From Hemileia vastatrix (lineage: Eukaryota; Basidiomycota; Pucciniomycetes; Pucciniales; Zaghouaniaceae): a DNA stretch of 64,000 bases. The stretch is taken from positions 62,001 through 126,000 of the forward strand of contig JASXTE010000048.1 of the NCBI GenBank assembly GCA_030280995.1, given 5' to 3'. Made by a program: the position numbers and the translations under genes. Shown in pieces: positions 24,019 through 34,769 of this stretch. Within the stretch, counting starts at the first letter, position 1, and every line of letters begins with the position of its first letter. The notes under the pieces are model-generated. The model searched no databases. It was not told the origin of the DNA and saw only the letters and a program-made list of their open reading frames with translations.

Positions 24019-27000
24019 AAGAAGAAGAAAAGTTCTTTTTTTTTACTCATTCTTTGCATTTGTTTTTTATGTCAAGTGATTTTTTACCCCCGATGATTCA
24101 TTTATTTTTTACTTGTCTCATTCTTGCCTTCTTTCCTTACTTCTTCTTCTTCTTCCATCATCATCATCCACCTTTAAACCATGTCATCAACACCTGTTGG
24201 ATGTAATCATTGAACCATTCATTGATTCATCATCCATCAGAATCTTCATCGGAAGAAGGTTCAGATTGTGGCCTTATCATTCCATCAACTCAAATGGTTG
24301 ATACAAATGATTCAACTTGTTGTGATGTCAAGCACAACAAAGTATCATCATCAACAACTGCAACAACAACAACAACAGCAACAGCAACATCTGATATTCA
24401 ATCGAAAAATTTAATCAATATACAAAATGATGATGATGAAGATGTCTTTGTTACATCAACTGATGATTTAGATTTAGATGATGCAAGTTTATTTCCTGTT
24501 ATTCATGCAAACATGAATAACACTGTTAAAGGAAATTCTTTATTTTCACCAATTACACCACATTTAATTACATATGGTGATCGTGAAGATTATCTACTAT
24601 CAACAGTTATTGAAGAAGAACAAGAACCTGATTCACTTGAAGAATTTATCAAACATGAACAACAATGTCAATTGGATAATTCAATTAATATTGATGGTAA
24701 ATTAAATCAATCTATCAATGGTAAATGTTCACTTGATGTTGATCAATTGACTGGTAAACATGTGACTAATGATCAAGTCAATTGCAATCGTTCATCATCA
24801 ACAACAACAACAACAACAACAAAAACATCTTCCTCAAGTGAAGTGTCAAATGTGACAGGTGAAGGAATACATTTTCATACTCAACAAGTACATTCACTTG
24901 TTGATGACAATTCTTTACCATCAAATGATATAAAAGATGTAAAGAGTTGTGATGATAAAAAATCACAAAAAACTTCAATCGTTCATGATAATAACCTTTT
25001 AACTGGTAATTTGGATGACCGTGAATCAACTTGTCCTGATGTTACATCAGCAACAACATCATCATCGATGATAGTTAAAAGTACATCAAGTTTTGTTGAC
25101 GGTTCATTGGAAAAATTACCTCAACAATGTAACAAGTCAATTGAACAGTCAATTGCATCCAATGATCCAACAACAATGACAATGACAATGACATCAGTGG
25201 AAGCATGTGAAGAAGGCAGGATTTGTGATAAAAAAAGTATCGACATGAAACCGGTAACACTTCTTCTTGATTCATCAATTGATGGTAAAAAGGATTCATC
25301 CATCTGTACACCTGTTGGTGGTAAACCACTTGTCACCCAAAAGGACAAGCTGACACATGAAAAATCATCCATCAAAGTATCACCATCAAGTGATATCAAA
25401 TCATCAAATAAACATCAAGTTAATCAAGTTAACAAATCAACACCATTTTCATTGAGACAATCATTAATGAGTGAAATTGAAAATCATTCTGGTTTATCTA
25501 AACTTAATCACGTATCTACTAATTCAGCATCTTCTCCTGGTAACTTGTTGAATGATAAAATGTCCAATGGTACAAGTAAAATGGGCGATGTAACATCTAA
25601 AATGGATGAAATTGATTCAACAACTGTTAACAATAAAAATGAAACAAGATCAAGTGAAACACCAAATTGTTTATTGATGAAATCACCATTATCTGATTCG
25701 GAAATAGTTACATCATTGACATTTGAATCAATTGAAGTACCGACTGATGATGGAATTGGATTAGATTCATCATCATCATCCACACAATCAGGACCTGATT
25801 CACCACCGATAAAAACAAATGACCGATCAACATCAAATAAATCAACAGATAAATTTGTTAAAAATGCTGATCATCAATCTAAATCAACTGATGCTTGTAA
25901 TGAGGTTCATTTGAATGATTCTCTTTCCTCAACAATGTCGACATTTACTAAAAATGAAAAGATTAAAACAACTGGATCAGTCAAAGAACTTATTGAAAAA
26001 CGTAAAATTGCTAATAACAGTAACAATAGTAACAATAGTTTAAATTGTAACTTAACTAATAACAAACGTTGCTCATCAAGTAAAGATTTACGTGAAAAAA
26101 ATGAGGCTGAAGTTAAAATTGCCCAAGAAATTATTGAACTGAAACAAAGGGAAGAAGAGTTGAAACAAATGAGACAAGAACGACTTAAAAATCATAATAA
26201 TTTACTTAACAGTAATACATCATCATCATCAACAACAACAACAACAACAACCAAATCATTGAATAACAGTTCAACTGCAAGTGTGACAAAGACAACATCA
26301 TGTTCTGATGTATCAAGTGTTGACATTGAAACTGGACGTTGTTCACCATCAAATAGTGAAATTAGTACAACTGAATCTGTTTCAGGTAGAATTTCAGTTG
26401 ATTCATTTGAATCTAATTCCAGTACTTATCGATCAACTGTTAAAGGTATTAATAAAAATATTTCATCAACATCAACTATTCGATCAACTAAACCATACTT
26501 ACCAATGGAAGAATCAACTCAAGTATCAACAACACAATTTGTCAATGAATCACCAATTGAACGTGAAATTCGTCTTGCCAAGGAGAGAGAAGATGATTTG
26601 AAACGACAACGATCATCACCTGCATCATCATCATCATCATCATCTTCATCACCAGTAGTTAGTTCATCTAATCAATGTGAACTTTCTACTAATCATGGCG
26701 ATTCATCATCAACAACTGTTACATCTGTTAATCAAGGTGTTGCTGAACAATTTGTTAAAAAATGTGCACCAGCAACTGCATCAATTCAAAAAGTTCTTGC
26801 AACTACACGAATTCAACAAGAAATAGAAGAACAAACTCAAAGAGAAATGGCATTGAAAGCAGTTGGATCGATTAAAACTATTTCACAAGAACGTACTGAT
26901 ACTAAAATTGTTCCAACTAAATTGTCTTCACCAATGATGGTATCATCAGTTGTACAACCATCAACAACATCATCATCATCAACATTGATGGTTAAAGCAG

Positions 27001-28157
27001 ACAAAGTTGATTGTTCATCAGTAACTACTGGATCATCTTGTCCACAACAACAACAACAACAATTTGTCAATGCCAATGGATGTTTAACTCAAGTATCATT
27101 GATAAATTCAAAATCAAATGGTAAAGGTCAAACTGTTACATCATCAAATGTGACAAATAATCAAACTGGTTCAACTAATTCAACTGGTGTTAAGCCAAAT
27201 GCTTCTTCTCCTTCCTCATCTTCTTCATCTTCTAATTCGCCTTCTTCTTCAACATCGCCATCAATACCATCTGTTTCTGCAATTAAGATGGGATTTGTAA
27301 ATCAATTTACCAAAAAACCTAATTCCAATGGAGCCAATTCTATTTCAATGCATCGATTTATTTCATCTAAAGGTAAATCAACTGGATCGAATTTATTATC
27401 CAATCGATTTGCTAGCCATCAAAATTTGTGCTTTAACTCATCAACCAATGATTATACTATTCATGAATTAAAAACACCTAAATTGGCTAAACCAACAACA
27501 ATTGTTGCTTCATCATCATCTTCATCATCTTCATCATCATCTTCATCATCATCATCATCAAATGGTCCTCGTCGTGGTTCTATTTCAGCTGAAACTAAAA
27601 TACAAGAAGAATTGAAAGAAATGAAAGCAAGAGAAGAAGAATTAAGGTAAATTAATTGATTAGATAATAATTTTATTTCTTTAATTATCATTAAGTTAAT
27701 TGTCATGAATTTAAAATAATTTTATCTTTCTCTCTCTCTCTCTTTTCAGACATCAACGAATTCTTGCTCGAAGTCAAGGAAATTTGACCAGTTTGGTCAA
27801 CAGTGAAGATGAAAACAGTTCTCACGAATCTGATTCAGGAACTGAACAAGCATTTGATCATTCATCATGTGATGCAAGTAATTTGGTGATGAGGACTAAA
27901 TCTATCCCGAATATCACTTCAGGAAAAGATGAAGATGATGCAGATGAGGTAAGACTGATGCTAAAACATGCTGGTCATTGTTCGCTTGTGTGTGTGTGTG
28001 TAAGTATGTTTAACTGATTAACTCATCTCTTACTCTCTCATCTAAATGACAGGAATCTCTTCTTCCTAAGTTACTTGGAAGACGAATTAAAAATTCACTC
28101 ATTGCTCAGTGGGAGTCCAAAATACAACAAGAACTTGCAATTGGAGTTTCAAACTGA
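23134..28157 (+). CDS. Serine-rich protein with AKAP2_C/MISP-like motifs
   Basis: Five coding exons: 23134..23314, 23412..23498, 24241..27646, 27750..27948 and 28053..28157; all junctions keep phase and total 1325 residues. ATG 23134 is chosen because a pyrimidine-rich acceptor (TTATTAG) ends five bases before it, implying a 5' UTR exon upstream. Most of the protein is disordered and Ser/Thr-rich. Charged helical segments recur: KQREEELKQMRQERL (~713), SPIEREIRLAKERED (~860), RIQQEIEEQTQREMALK (~945) and KIQEELKEMKAREEELR (~1206). The EREIRLA and REEELR patterns resemble the C-terminal domain of AKAP2 and MISP, which in vertebrates link to actin or PKA. The last exon encodes LLGRRIKNSLIAQWESKIQQ. 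I make no claim of PKA binding. Family assignment is moderate; the gene model is strong. Confidence 0.7.
23499..24240 (+). other. Intron 2 of the AKAP2/MISP-like gene with long (GAT)n
   Basis: A 742-bp intron between GTAAGAC and CATCAG. It contains a (GAT)n run of about eighteen units at 23961-24015. No other feature seen. Confidence 0.75.
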
Positions 28158-28962
28158 TGCTCTCGTAAATCAACTACGACAGATGGATGATAAAAAGTTC
28201 AACAATAACAATAACAACTTTTTTTATTTTCTTTCTTTCTTTCTCAAGATAAACAATCAACTGTTAAAGCTTACTCCTGAAGATGCAATTAAGCATAATT
28301 TACACATAAGTTACCTTTTTTTAATGACTTTAAACGTGTAACAGTTGTTAACTTTTGAAAGTAGAATTTTTTCTTACATGTGATTGTTGTTGTTGTTGCT
28401 GTTGTTAGATGAATAACAAGGCAATGTACAGTTGCACCCACCAACTGCAGACAACTGATCCAAATAACCAAGGCGAATATACTATGATAATTACCATTCC
28501 ATTTTGATGAATTACGTATTTTTTTTCTCTCTTTACTTTAAGCTTGTTCAACTTTGACAAAAAAATCTACATTTTAAACACTTGTCCTCTTTTTAACCTT
28601 TTGTCAATTTAATTGTCAAAAGAAAAAGTTCAATTGAATGAGAAATTATTATTTTCTTCTCATCATTCAATAATTTCTTTCTTTTTTGTTTGTCTTTGCT
28701 TTTCCAATCATACAATGGCAACAACAACTTGGCTTTGGTATGCAAATTATTACTTGTTTCTTTCTTATTTTACTTTCTTCTTCTTCTTCTTTTATACCTT
28801 TTAATATAATCCTTTTACTGCCTGAAATAAAAAAGTTATTCTCATCAACTTACCTTTAAATGTTTACAACTTGAAACAATAAAATGTATTTTCTTTGGTG
28901 GGTTGTTGTAAAGTCTAATTTATTGAAACATTTCAAAGGATTTAAATGTATTACTAGTATTG
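28158..28962. terminator. Convergent 3' regions of the AKAP2-like gene and mRpL32
   Basis: An 800-bp stretch between two tail-to-tail genes. Plus-strand AATAAA signals occur at 28826 and 28878; a minus-strand signal (TTTATT on the plus strand) is at 28919, 39 bp past the mRpL32 stop. The 3' ends may nearly touch or overlap. Short ORFs here are not convincing. Confidence 0.55.
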
Positions 28963-29586
28963 TTATTTATCCTTTTTTGGTTCTACTTGTAGAATATCTT
29001 GAGGTAAATTTTCACTATTAACTGTTGGACGAGACAGTAAATTGCTTGAAAACCATTGAGGTCGGTCTTTTTGTATTTCGATGAATTTAAAACCAGATTT
29101 TAATTCAGGTTTACCATCAGATTTATATAGTGGAACAATTTCATGTTCAATTGGATATATTGATGCTTCTTTAATCATTGCATCTTGAATTAATTTAGTT
29201 TCTTTGCAATTTTCTTGATAACAATGTTCACAAAGAAATTGTGGTTCCATGTCATGTCCACAAACAGGACAAGGAATTATATTTTTCTTTGGCCTAAGAA
29301 GCCAAGTTCCATGTGTATATCGTTCTATACCGTATTTTCTTCGAATTTTCACAAATTCAGAACGTTTTCGTTTTGGCGTTCCCCAAAGAAATGGTTCGAA
29401 GATTGCATCCAAAATATCTTTTGTAGTTAACTTGTGTTTAGATTGATCTTCCAATGTGCTATGATGAAGATCAAATGCCAAGTCCAAACGGAATGGTTGG
29501 AAAGCATTTTCAATACCAATTGTTACGATTCTTATACGATTAGAAACGGAATTGAAAAGAGATGAAGTAATCAATCTGATAGACAT
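28963..29586 (-). CDS. mRpL32: Mitochondrial large ribosomal subunit protein bL32m
   Basis: A component of the mitochondrial 54S/39S large subunit, imported after synthesis in the cytosol. Single exon, 207 residues. The N-terminus is basic and hydroxylated (MSIRLITSSLFNSVSNRIRI), as expected for a presequence. The L32 core follows: GTPKRKRSEFVKIRRKYG, then THGTWLLRPKKNIIPCPVCG and LCEHCYQ, giving the C-x2-C...C-x2-C zinc site known in this family. The length fits metazoan homologues (about 190). It faces NOG1 head to head across 232 bp, so the two probably share a promoter; both serve ribosome production. Confidence 0.93.
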   Translation of the reverse strand: MSIRLITSSLFNSVSNRIRIVTIGIENAFQPFRLDLAFDLHHSTLEDQSKHKLTTKDILDAIFEPFLWGTPKRKRSEFVKIRRKYGIERYTHGTWLLRPKKNIIPCPVCGHDMEPQFLCEHCYQENCKETKLIQDAMIKEASIYPIEHEIVPLYKSDGKPELKSGFKFIEIQKDRPQWFSSNLLSRPTVNSENLPQDILQVEPKKDK

Positions 29587-29818
29587 GGTGAGAACATGTG
29601 TTGGAAGTTACAACTTGATCAACTCACAAGGAGGCAGTACATTGAAGTTGATACTCGAACGCTACCTTGCGTGAAATGTACGACAAGATCCGTTCTTGCT
29701 TGATGCACGTTGTTCACTGGTAGTTCCGCTGGTGGTCCATGTGCTCTCCACGTTGAATCTACTACGTCTTGTTTAACATTTGTTCCTAGTTCAAAGGTTA
29801 AACTAAATTAACTTAATC
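29587..29818. promoter_or_regulatory. Bidirectional promoter of mRpL32 and NOG1
   Basis: A 232-bp gap between divergent start codons. It is richer in CG dinucleotides than the surroundings (for example CTCGAACGCTACCTTGCGTG), has no TATA box, and no ORF. Assigned by position. Confidence 0.55.
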
Positions 29819-32296
29819 ATGTCATCTTATAATTTTAAAGGAATCGCTGTGGTTCCTCCTACAAAGGATTTTATTGATATTATCCTTTCTAAGACTCAAC
29901 GAAAAACACCAACTGTTGTACATAAACAGTTTAAAATTTCACGTATTCGTTCTTTTTATATGCGTAAAGTTAAATTTACTCAACAAAATTTTCATGATAA
30001 ATTGAGTAAAATTATATCCGAATTTCCTAAAATTGAGGTAAGTACAAATTATAATTTATTGTAAGCCTCTTTATTCGATGGTTAAATCTTTGGTTGTTTG
30101 ACCATTTGCAAATTAGGCAAGAGTGAATGGTTCACCGACAAGGACATTTTTTCCTTATCATATAATTGTCCTGATTGAATCTAACATTTTTATTTTATTT
30201 ACAAATTTACAGGATATTCATCCATTCTTCAGTGATTTGTTGAATGTACTGTACGATAAAGATCACTACAAGATCGCCCTTTGGTCAATTAAACACAGCT
30301 AAAAATCTTATTGATAAGTAAGTAATTGAATTATTTTCTTTTTCAACACTTGATTGTAAGGTGTGGCACATATTAATGTGGTTTCAATGTTGAATAGTCC
30401 GTAATTGCAACTCCCGTGTATGTGCAATATCAAATAAAGTCATAATTAGGTGGTTTATGAAATTTCACTTCATTTTCTAATCACTCAGTCGAGACTGTAA
30501 CAATTAACATTGTATGTTTATCTTTTACCAATTTCAGTGTGGCTCGGGATTACGTTCGTCTACTCAAGTATGGAGATTCTTTGTACAGATGTAAACAATT
30601 AAAACGTGCTGCTCTTGGTCGTATGGCAACCATCATAAAGAGACAAAATTCAAATCTTTTGTACCTTGAACAAGTTCGACAACATTTGTCTCGTTTACCA
30701 TCAATTGATCCAAATACACGAACTCTACTGTTATGTGGTTTTCCCAATGTTGGTAAATCTAGTTTCATGAACAAAATTACACGAGCTGAAGTTGATGTTC
30801 AACCATATGCTTTCACAACTAAATCATTATTTGTTGGTCACACTGATTACAATTACCTGAGATGGCAAGTAATTGATACTCCTGGTATTCTTGATCATCC
30901 TCTCGAAGAAAGAAACATCATTGAAATGCAATCTATCACTGCATTGGCTCATTTACGTGCTTGTATATTGTATGTTATGGATGCCAGTGAACATTGTGGC
31001 TTTTCAATTGAAGCTCAAATCAAATTGTTCCATGATATCAAACCACTTTTTGCCAACAAACCATTCTTGATTGTTGTCAACAAAACTGATATCAAATCTT
31101 TAAAGGATCTTCCAGCTGAAACTCAAGAGTTGTTTGAAGAATTGAAAAATACTGAAAATGTCTCTGTCATGGAAATGTCAACTGTGAATGAAACTGGTGT
31201 CATTGAAGTTAGAAATGAAGCATGTCAAATGCTCCTGGCTTTCAAATCAGACTCTAAACCTAAAGTTAAAAGGGGAGAACTTCTTTTTGATCAATTACAT
31301 GTTGCTCAACCGCAACCGAGAGATAATAAGGTATGTATCAATTGATGATGTTACATGTTTTTCGTGTACTTTGTATGATGAACATCGACATCCAACTCTA
31401 AGTTAACTTCTATGCCGAAAAAGAGCTTACTGACATCTCTTTGAATTTTACTCGCTTTTTTAATCCTTGATGAATTTTAATTAATCAATTTAATTCTACT
31501 TTGTGCTTTACAGTCAAGAGAACCTTTCATCCCTCCAAGTGCTTTGGCTAAAAAACAAGCGATGGAAACTGAAAGAAAACGTAAACTTGAAAAAGATATC
31601 GAAGAAGAACTTGGTGATGATTATATTCTTGATCTTAAGAAAAACTTTGATATTCCAGATAATGAAAAATATGATGTTATCCCTGAACTATGGGAAGGAC
31701 ATAATGTTGCTGATTATGTTGATCCTGAAATCGCAAGGAAACTGGAAGAACTTGAAAAAGAAGAAGAAGAAAGAGAAAAAGCTGGTTATTATGATGTTGA
31801 ATTCAGTGAAGATGATGAAGAAATGAGTGAAATTAGACAAATGGCTGGTCAAATTAGAGAAAAGAAAGCTCTTATGAAAAATGATTCATTTATGCAAAAG
31901 AGTTCAACTAAACCTAAATTTGGACGTCAAAGTCGTAAACGAGAAAGATCTGTATCTCGACTTCGTGGTGAAATGGGTGAACTTGGTGTTGACTTATCTG
32001 ATGATGACTTGCCTCATGCAAGGGATGCTTCTTTGATTCATCATGTACCTGGACCTGTCAAGAAAATGCGTGTTGATAATGAAGGAAGAGTTCGAAGTAG
32101 TTCTAAAGTACCTCGGGATGTTTCTGGTATTCGTGAACCGAAAACTCGAGAAAAGATTCGAAAAGTTGCTAAGAAAGCTCAAAAAGGTATGGCAATTATG
32201 GCTCGTAAAGGTGAAGGTGATCGAACAATACCTAATGTTAAACCTAAACATTCATTCTGTGGAAAACGTAAAATGGGTAAAACATCACGTCGTTAA
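29819..32296 (+). CDS. GTPBP4: Nucleolar GTP-binding protein 1 (NOG1), with one-base frame break
   Basis: An essential GTPase of 60S pre-ribosome assembly in the nucleolus. Four exons: 29819..30037, 30213..30317, 30538..31330 and 31514..32296. The protein starts [14 protein letters not shown] and contains [22 protein letters not shown] and [19 protein letters not shown] blocks, G1 [10 protein letters not shown]3 [10 protein letters not shown]4 NKTD, and a lysine/arginine-rich tail ending in [10 protein letters not shown]. Exon 2 has one extra T in CCCTTTGG (30280-30282): removing it restores [15 protein letters not shown] and in-phase splicing to NVARDY, giving 632 residues, close to human (634). 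As written, exon 2 stops at TAA just after CACAGC. An assembly error is the likeliest cause. AATAAA lies at 32354. Confidence 0.92.
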
Positions 32297-32429
32297 ATCA
32301 TTAATCAAATTGTATCTTAACTTTTCCTTTTTTCCTCATTTAATCATTTGCGCAATAAAATTTATAACTAACTTTGACCAAACATTAAATGTTTCGGTGT
32401 TCTGTGTGTTTTATTTTAAATATTCAACA
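32297..32429. terminator. Convergent 3' ends of NOG1 and IGBP1
   Basis: Only 133 bp separate the stop codons. The NOG1 AATAAA (32354-32359) and the IGBP1 signal (TTTATT on the plus strand, 32410-32415) are about 50 bp apart and point towards each other, so each transcript probably runs into the other's 3' UTR. Confidence 0.6.
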
Positions 32430-33486
32430 TTAACTCATGTTCATTCGATTTCCTTCACCCCTTTTAGTGTTATCTTTAAAATCATCCCATTGTCTTTGCT
32501 TCTTAATTTGTTCTTCATCTTCCTTTTCAGCTAATTTTTCTTCATTTGCTTCATATTTTTCATCTTGTTCATCTTTACTTTTCGGATTTGATGCCCAATC
32601 TTGTAAACTATTTTTATATGTTGTATCTTTTTGTGCTTCGAATGCCCATGAACCTTCAGCTATTTTATTGTCGACAAATTCATCTACACTCATTGTTGGC
32701 ATTGATGGATATCCTAAACCAAAGACTGCTTTTTGAACAGCATCTTTTGTAATGATAAATGGTTTAAATGGTTTCTTCTTCTCTTGTTGTTTATTTGATG
32801 ATGATAAATCAAAAACCACCTGATGGTCGTTGTTGTAGTACGGATATTTCTAAGAGTAAACTATCCATTTCATCTTCTACAATTGCAACCCATTTCTTTA
32901 GTAAACATATATAATAATTACGATGAATTTCATCATCACCAATTCCTTCATCCATTTGTTTACGTATGTACAATTCTTTTTCTTCTAATTCTTTCTTTGC
33001 TTTATATCGAGCAATTTTAATTTGACGTTTATCAGCTGAAGATTCTAATGATGATGTTGATGGAGTAGATACTTTTTTTGTATCACCTGATGATTGTTTT
33101 GATTCATCATCATCATCATTTACATTTAAATTAAAATTACAAGAATATTCTTTTAACCTTTTCAAGTAATCTTTGTAATATTCTTGCGATAATTCCAAGA
33201 GATGAAGTCTTTCATCAATTTTCACATATTTTTTAGATGAAATATAACCAAGAAGAGCAGGAATTAATAGAAATCTAATATTATTGGTGGCAACTTCTTC
33301 AATTGATTCATTGGATGAGAAGACGCCCAATTGATTGAGTGAAACAGTTAACTGTTCAAGAGATTTGATACATTCAGTTATATCTTTTTGAATGTGAGTA
33401 CTGTTAATTGGATCATCTGATGAATCAATGGATGAAATTTTATCAATAGCACGATTTAAAATATTGGCAAGGCTTTCTTCGGCCAT
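32430..33486 (-). CDS. IGBP1: IGBP1/alpha4 (Tap42) PP2A regulator, with one-base frame break
   Basis: Alpha4/Tap42 binds and stabilises catalytic subunits of PP2A-type phosphatases and links them to TOR signalling. Single exon in two overlapping frames. The first (33486 downward) carries the helical Tap42 domain: LIPALLGYISSKK, RLHLLELSQEYYKDYL, KIARYKAKKELEEKE and LLKKWVAIVEDEMDSLLLEI, then stops at TGA. The second continues with KKPFKPFIITKDAVQKAV, YPSMPTMSVDEF and WDDFKDNTKRGEGN, the conserved C-terminus ending RMNMS. Removing one base from the five-T run (A5 at 32811-32815 on the plus strand) fuses them into 351 residues, against 339 in human. The break is more likely a consensus error than a pseudogene, because both halves are well conserved. 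Start ATG 33486. Confidence 0.88.
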
Positions 33487-33719
33487 TGCGATGTATGTTA
33501 TTTCATCAACAAAGCGCCGGCTTGACTTTCATTGACAGCTCTACCCATCAGATGGCGCTGGTTGGAAAAAATAAACTCACCTCGCCCACGTCGAAAAGTT
33601 GCGATTCAGAGCCAAGATAGGGGGACACCGTTGATCAGCCCTCGGACCAATCAGAATCATTCGACTGCCTTCCAGCGGTAATGGGTAATGGGTAACATTA
33701 AGTAGATAAGTGTATCAGG
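33487..33719. other. GC-richer region upstream of IGBP1, no gene
   Basis: Contains the IGBP1 promoter by position. Base composition is visibly richer in G and C than flanking DNA (for example AAGCGCCGGCTTGAC and CAAGATAGGGGGACACCG). It also holds a short direct repeat, GGTAATGGGTAATGGGTAAC, at about 33678-33697. Confidence 0.4.
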
Positions 33720-33912
33720 GCCCCGCCCAATCCCAATAATCAGACCAAGGATTAACACATCAATATTGCCTGGATTCCAGGTGGCTTGATCATAATGCCG
33801 ATGATTGCGCCTAAGCTCCAAGGTTCGAGTCCGACTTCGGTTGCTATGGCACAATTGTCCTCATCCTCCTTTTCGAAATTAAGAAAGGCTATTTTGAGCT
33901 TTGCAAGAGGTT
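33720..33912 (+). mobile_element. Candidate tRNA-derived SINE fragment
   Basis: Contains GGTTCGAGTCC at 33822-33832, an exact fit to the pol III B-box (GGTTCGANNCC), and about 29 bp upstream TGGCTTGATCAT at 33783-33794, a weak A-box (TRGCNNAGYNGG). The bases around the B-box do not form a proper T-stem, so it is not a functional tRNA; a decayed tRNA-derived SINE head fits better. The element ends where the IGBP1 copy begins. No clear target-site duplication or poly(A) tail was found. Only one copy is in the window, so repetitiveness is untested. Confidence 0.4.
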
Positions 33913-33920
33913 TAACTTGT

Positions 33921-34183
33921 TTTGTATCACCTGATGATTGTTGTGATTGGTCATCATCATCATCATTTACATTGAGATGAAAACTACGTGATATAACTGA
34001 ATATTCTTTCAACCTTTTCAAATAATCTTTGTAATATGCTTGACATAATTCCAAGAGATGAAGTCTTTCATCAATTTTAACATATTTTTTAGATGAAATA
34101 TAACCAAGAAGAGCAGGAACTAATAGAAATCTAATATTATTGGTGGCAACTTCTTCAATTGATTCATTGGAAGAGAAGACGCT
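33921..34183 (-). pseudogene. Partial duplicate of IGBP1
   Basis: About 263 bp closely matching IGBP1 at roughly 33070-33328 (about 90% by eye), covering VFSSNESIEEVATNN, LLVPALLGYISSKK and ERLHLLELCQAYYKDYL. Both ends of the gene are absent: one side runs into SINE-like sequence and the other into unrelated DNA. A 159-codon ORF runs through the junctions, but its ends are not IGBP1. The parent has no intron here, so retroposition and DNA-level duplication cannot be told apart. Confidence 0.8.
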
Positions 34184-34353
34184 CAAAACAAAATAAAGTT
34201 CCAGTAAATTTGGGCAATCAAATAAGATCACCTCAGTTATGCAGTGAAAACAACTGATTGAATGTTGTTGATCACGTTTAATTCATTCAGTTGAGAAAAT
34301 GTGCCAACAATAGATATGGTTGAAATCACCAGCGAATTTCTTCATTCTTATTG

Positions 34354-34605
34354 TCACCCGAACATCATTCCAATAAAAATGAAACAAAACAAAAAACAAA
34401 AAACTGACATTATGTAATTAACATTGTAAATGTGAAATGAACGTACGTTGCCATGAATATTATTTCGCCCAAGTCCAATTAACGAAATCCATGATGAAAT
34501 AATTCCATTAATTATCGAAGCTATGACAATCATAACAACCATGTGAGTAAGTTGACGATTTGTTAATTCAAGGCTAATGCATGAGTTTTTCGCATTCAAT
34601 AACAT
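34354..34605 (-). pseudogene. Small membrane protein array, copy A, N-terminal half lost
   Basis: First (most downstream) member of the array. From ATG 34605 it encodes 83 residues matching only the second half of the intact copies: NSC loop, a hydrophobic segment (MVVMIVIASIINGIISSWISL), the GRNNIH..VRSFHIYN motif and a final hydrophobic segment. The first long helix and the cytosolic N-terminus are missing, and an in-frame TAA lies a short way upstream. It is probably a 5'-truncated pseudogene, although a two-helix protein could still be made. Confidence 0.65.
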
Positions 34606-34769
34606 CGAAGTACACAAATTGAGATCGAGTTCTGACCGAATTCTTTCAATAGAACATCTCGATTATGCAGTAAAAACAACTTATTAAATGTTGTTAATCA
34701 AATTGAGCTTTATTTATTCAAACCGATCACAAGAGTGAACAATAGACATGGGCTGATGATCATTCCTTG

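Noticed and set aside
33822..33832. Functional tRNA gene
   Set aside because: The B-box is present, but flanking bases do not form T or anticodon stems; better seen as a decayed tRNA-derived repeat.
33752..34231. 159-codon ORF as a real second IGBP1 gene
   Set aside because: Only its middle matches IGBP1; both ends are unrelated sequence and the functional C-terminal region is missing.
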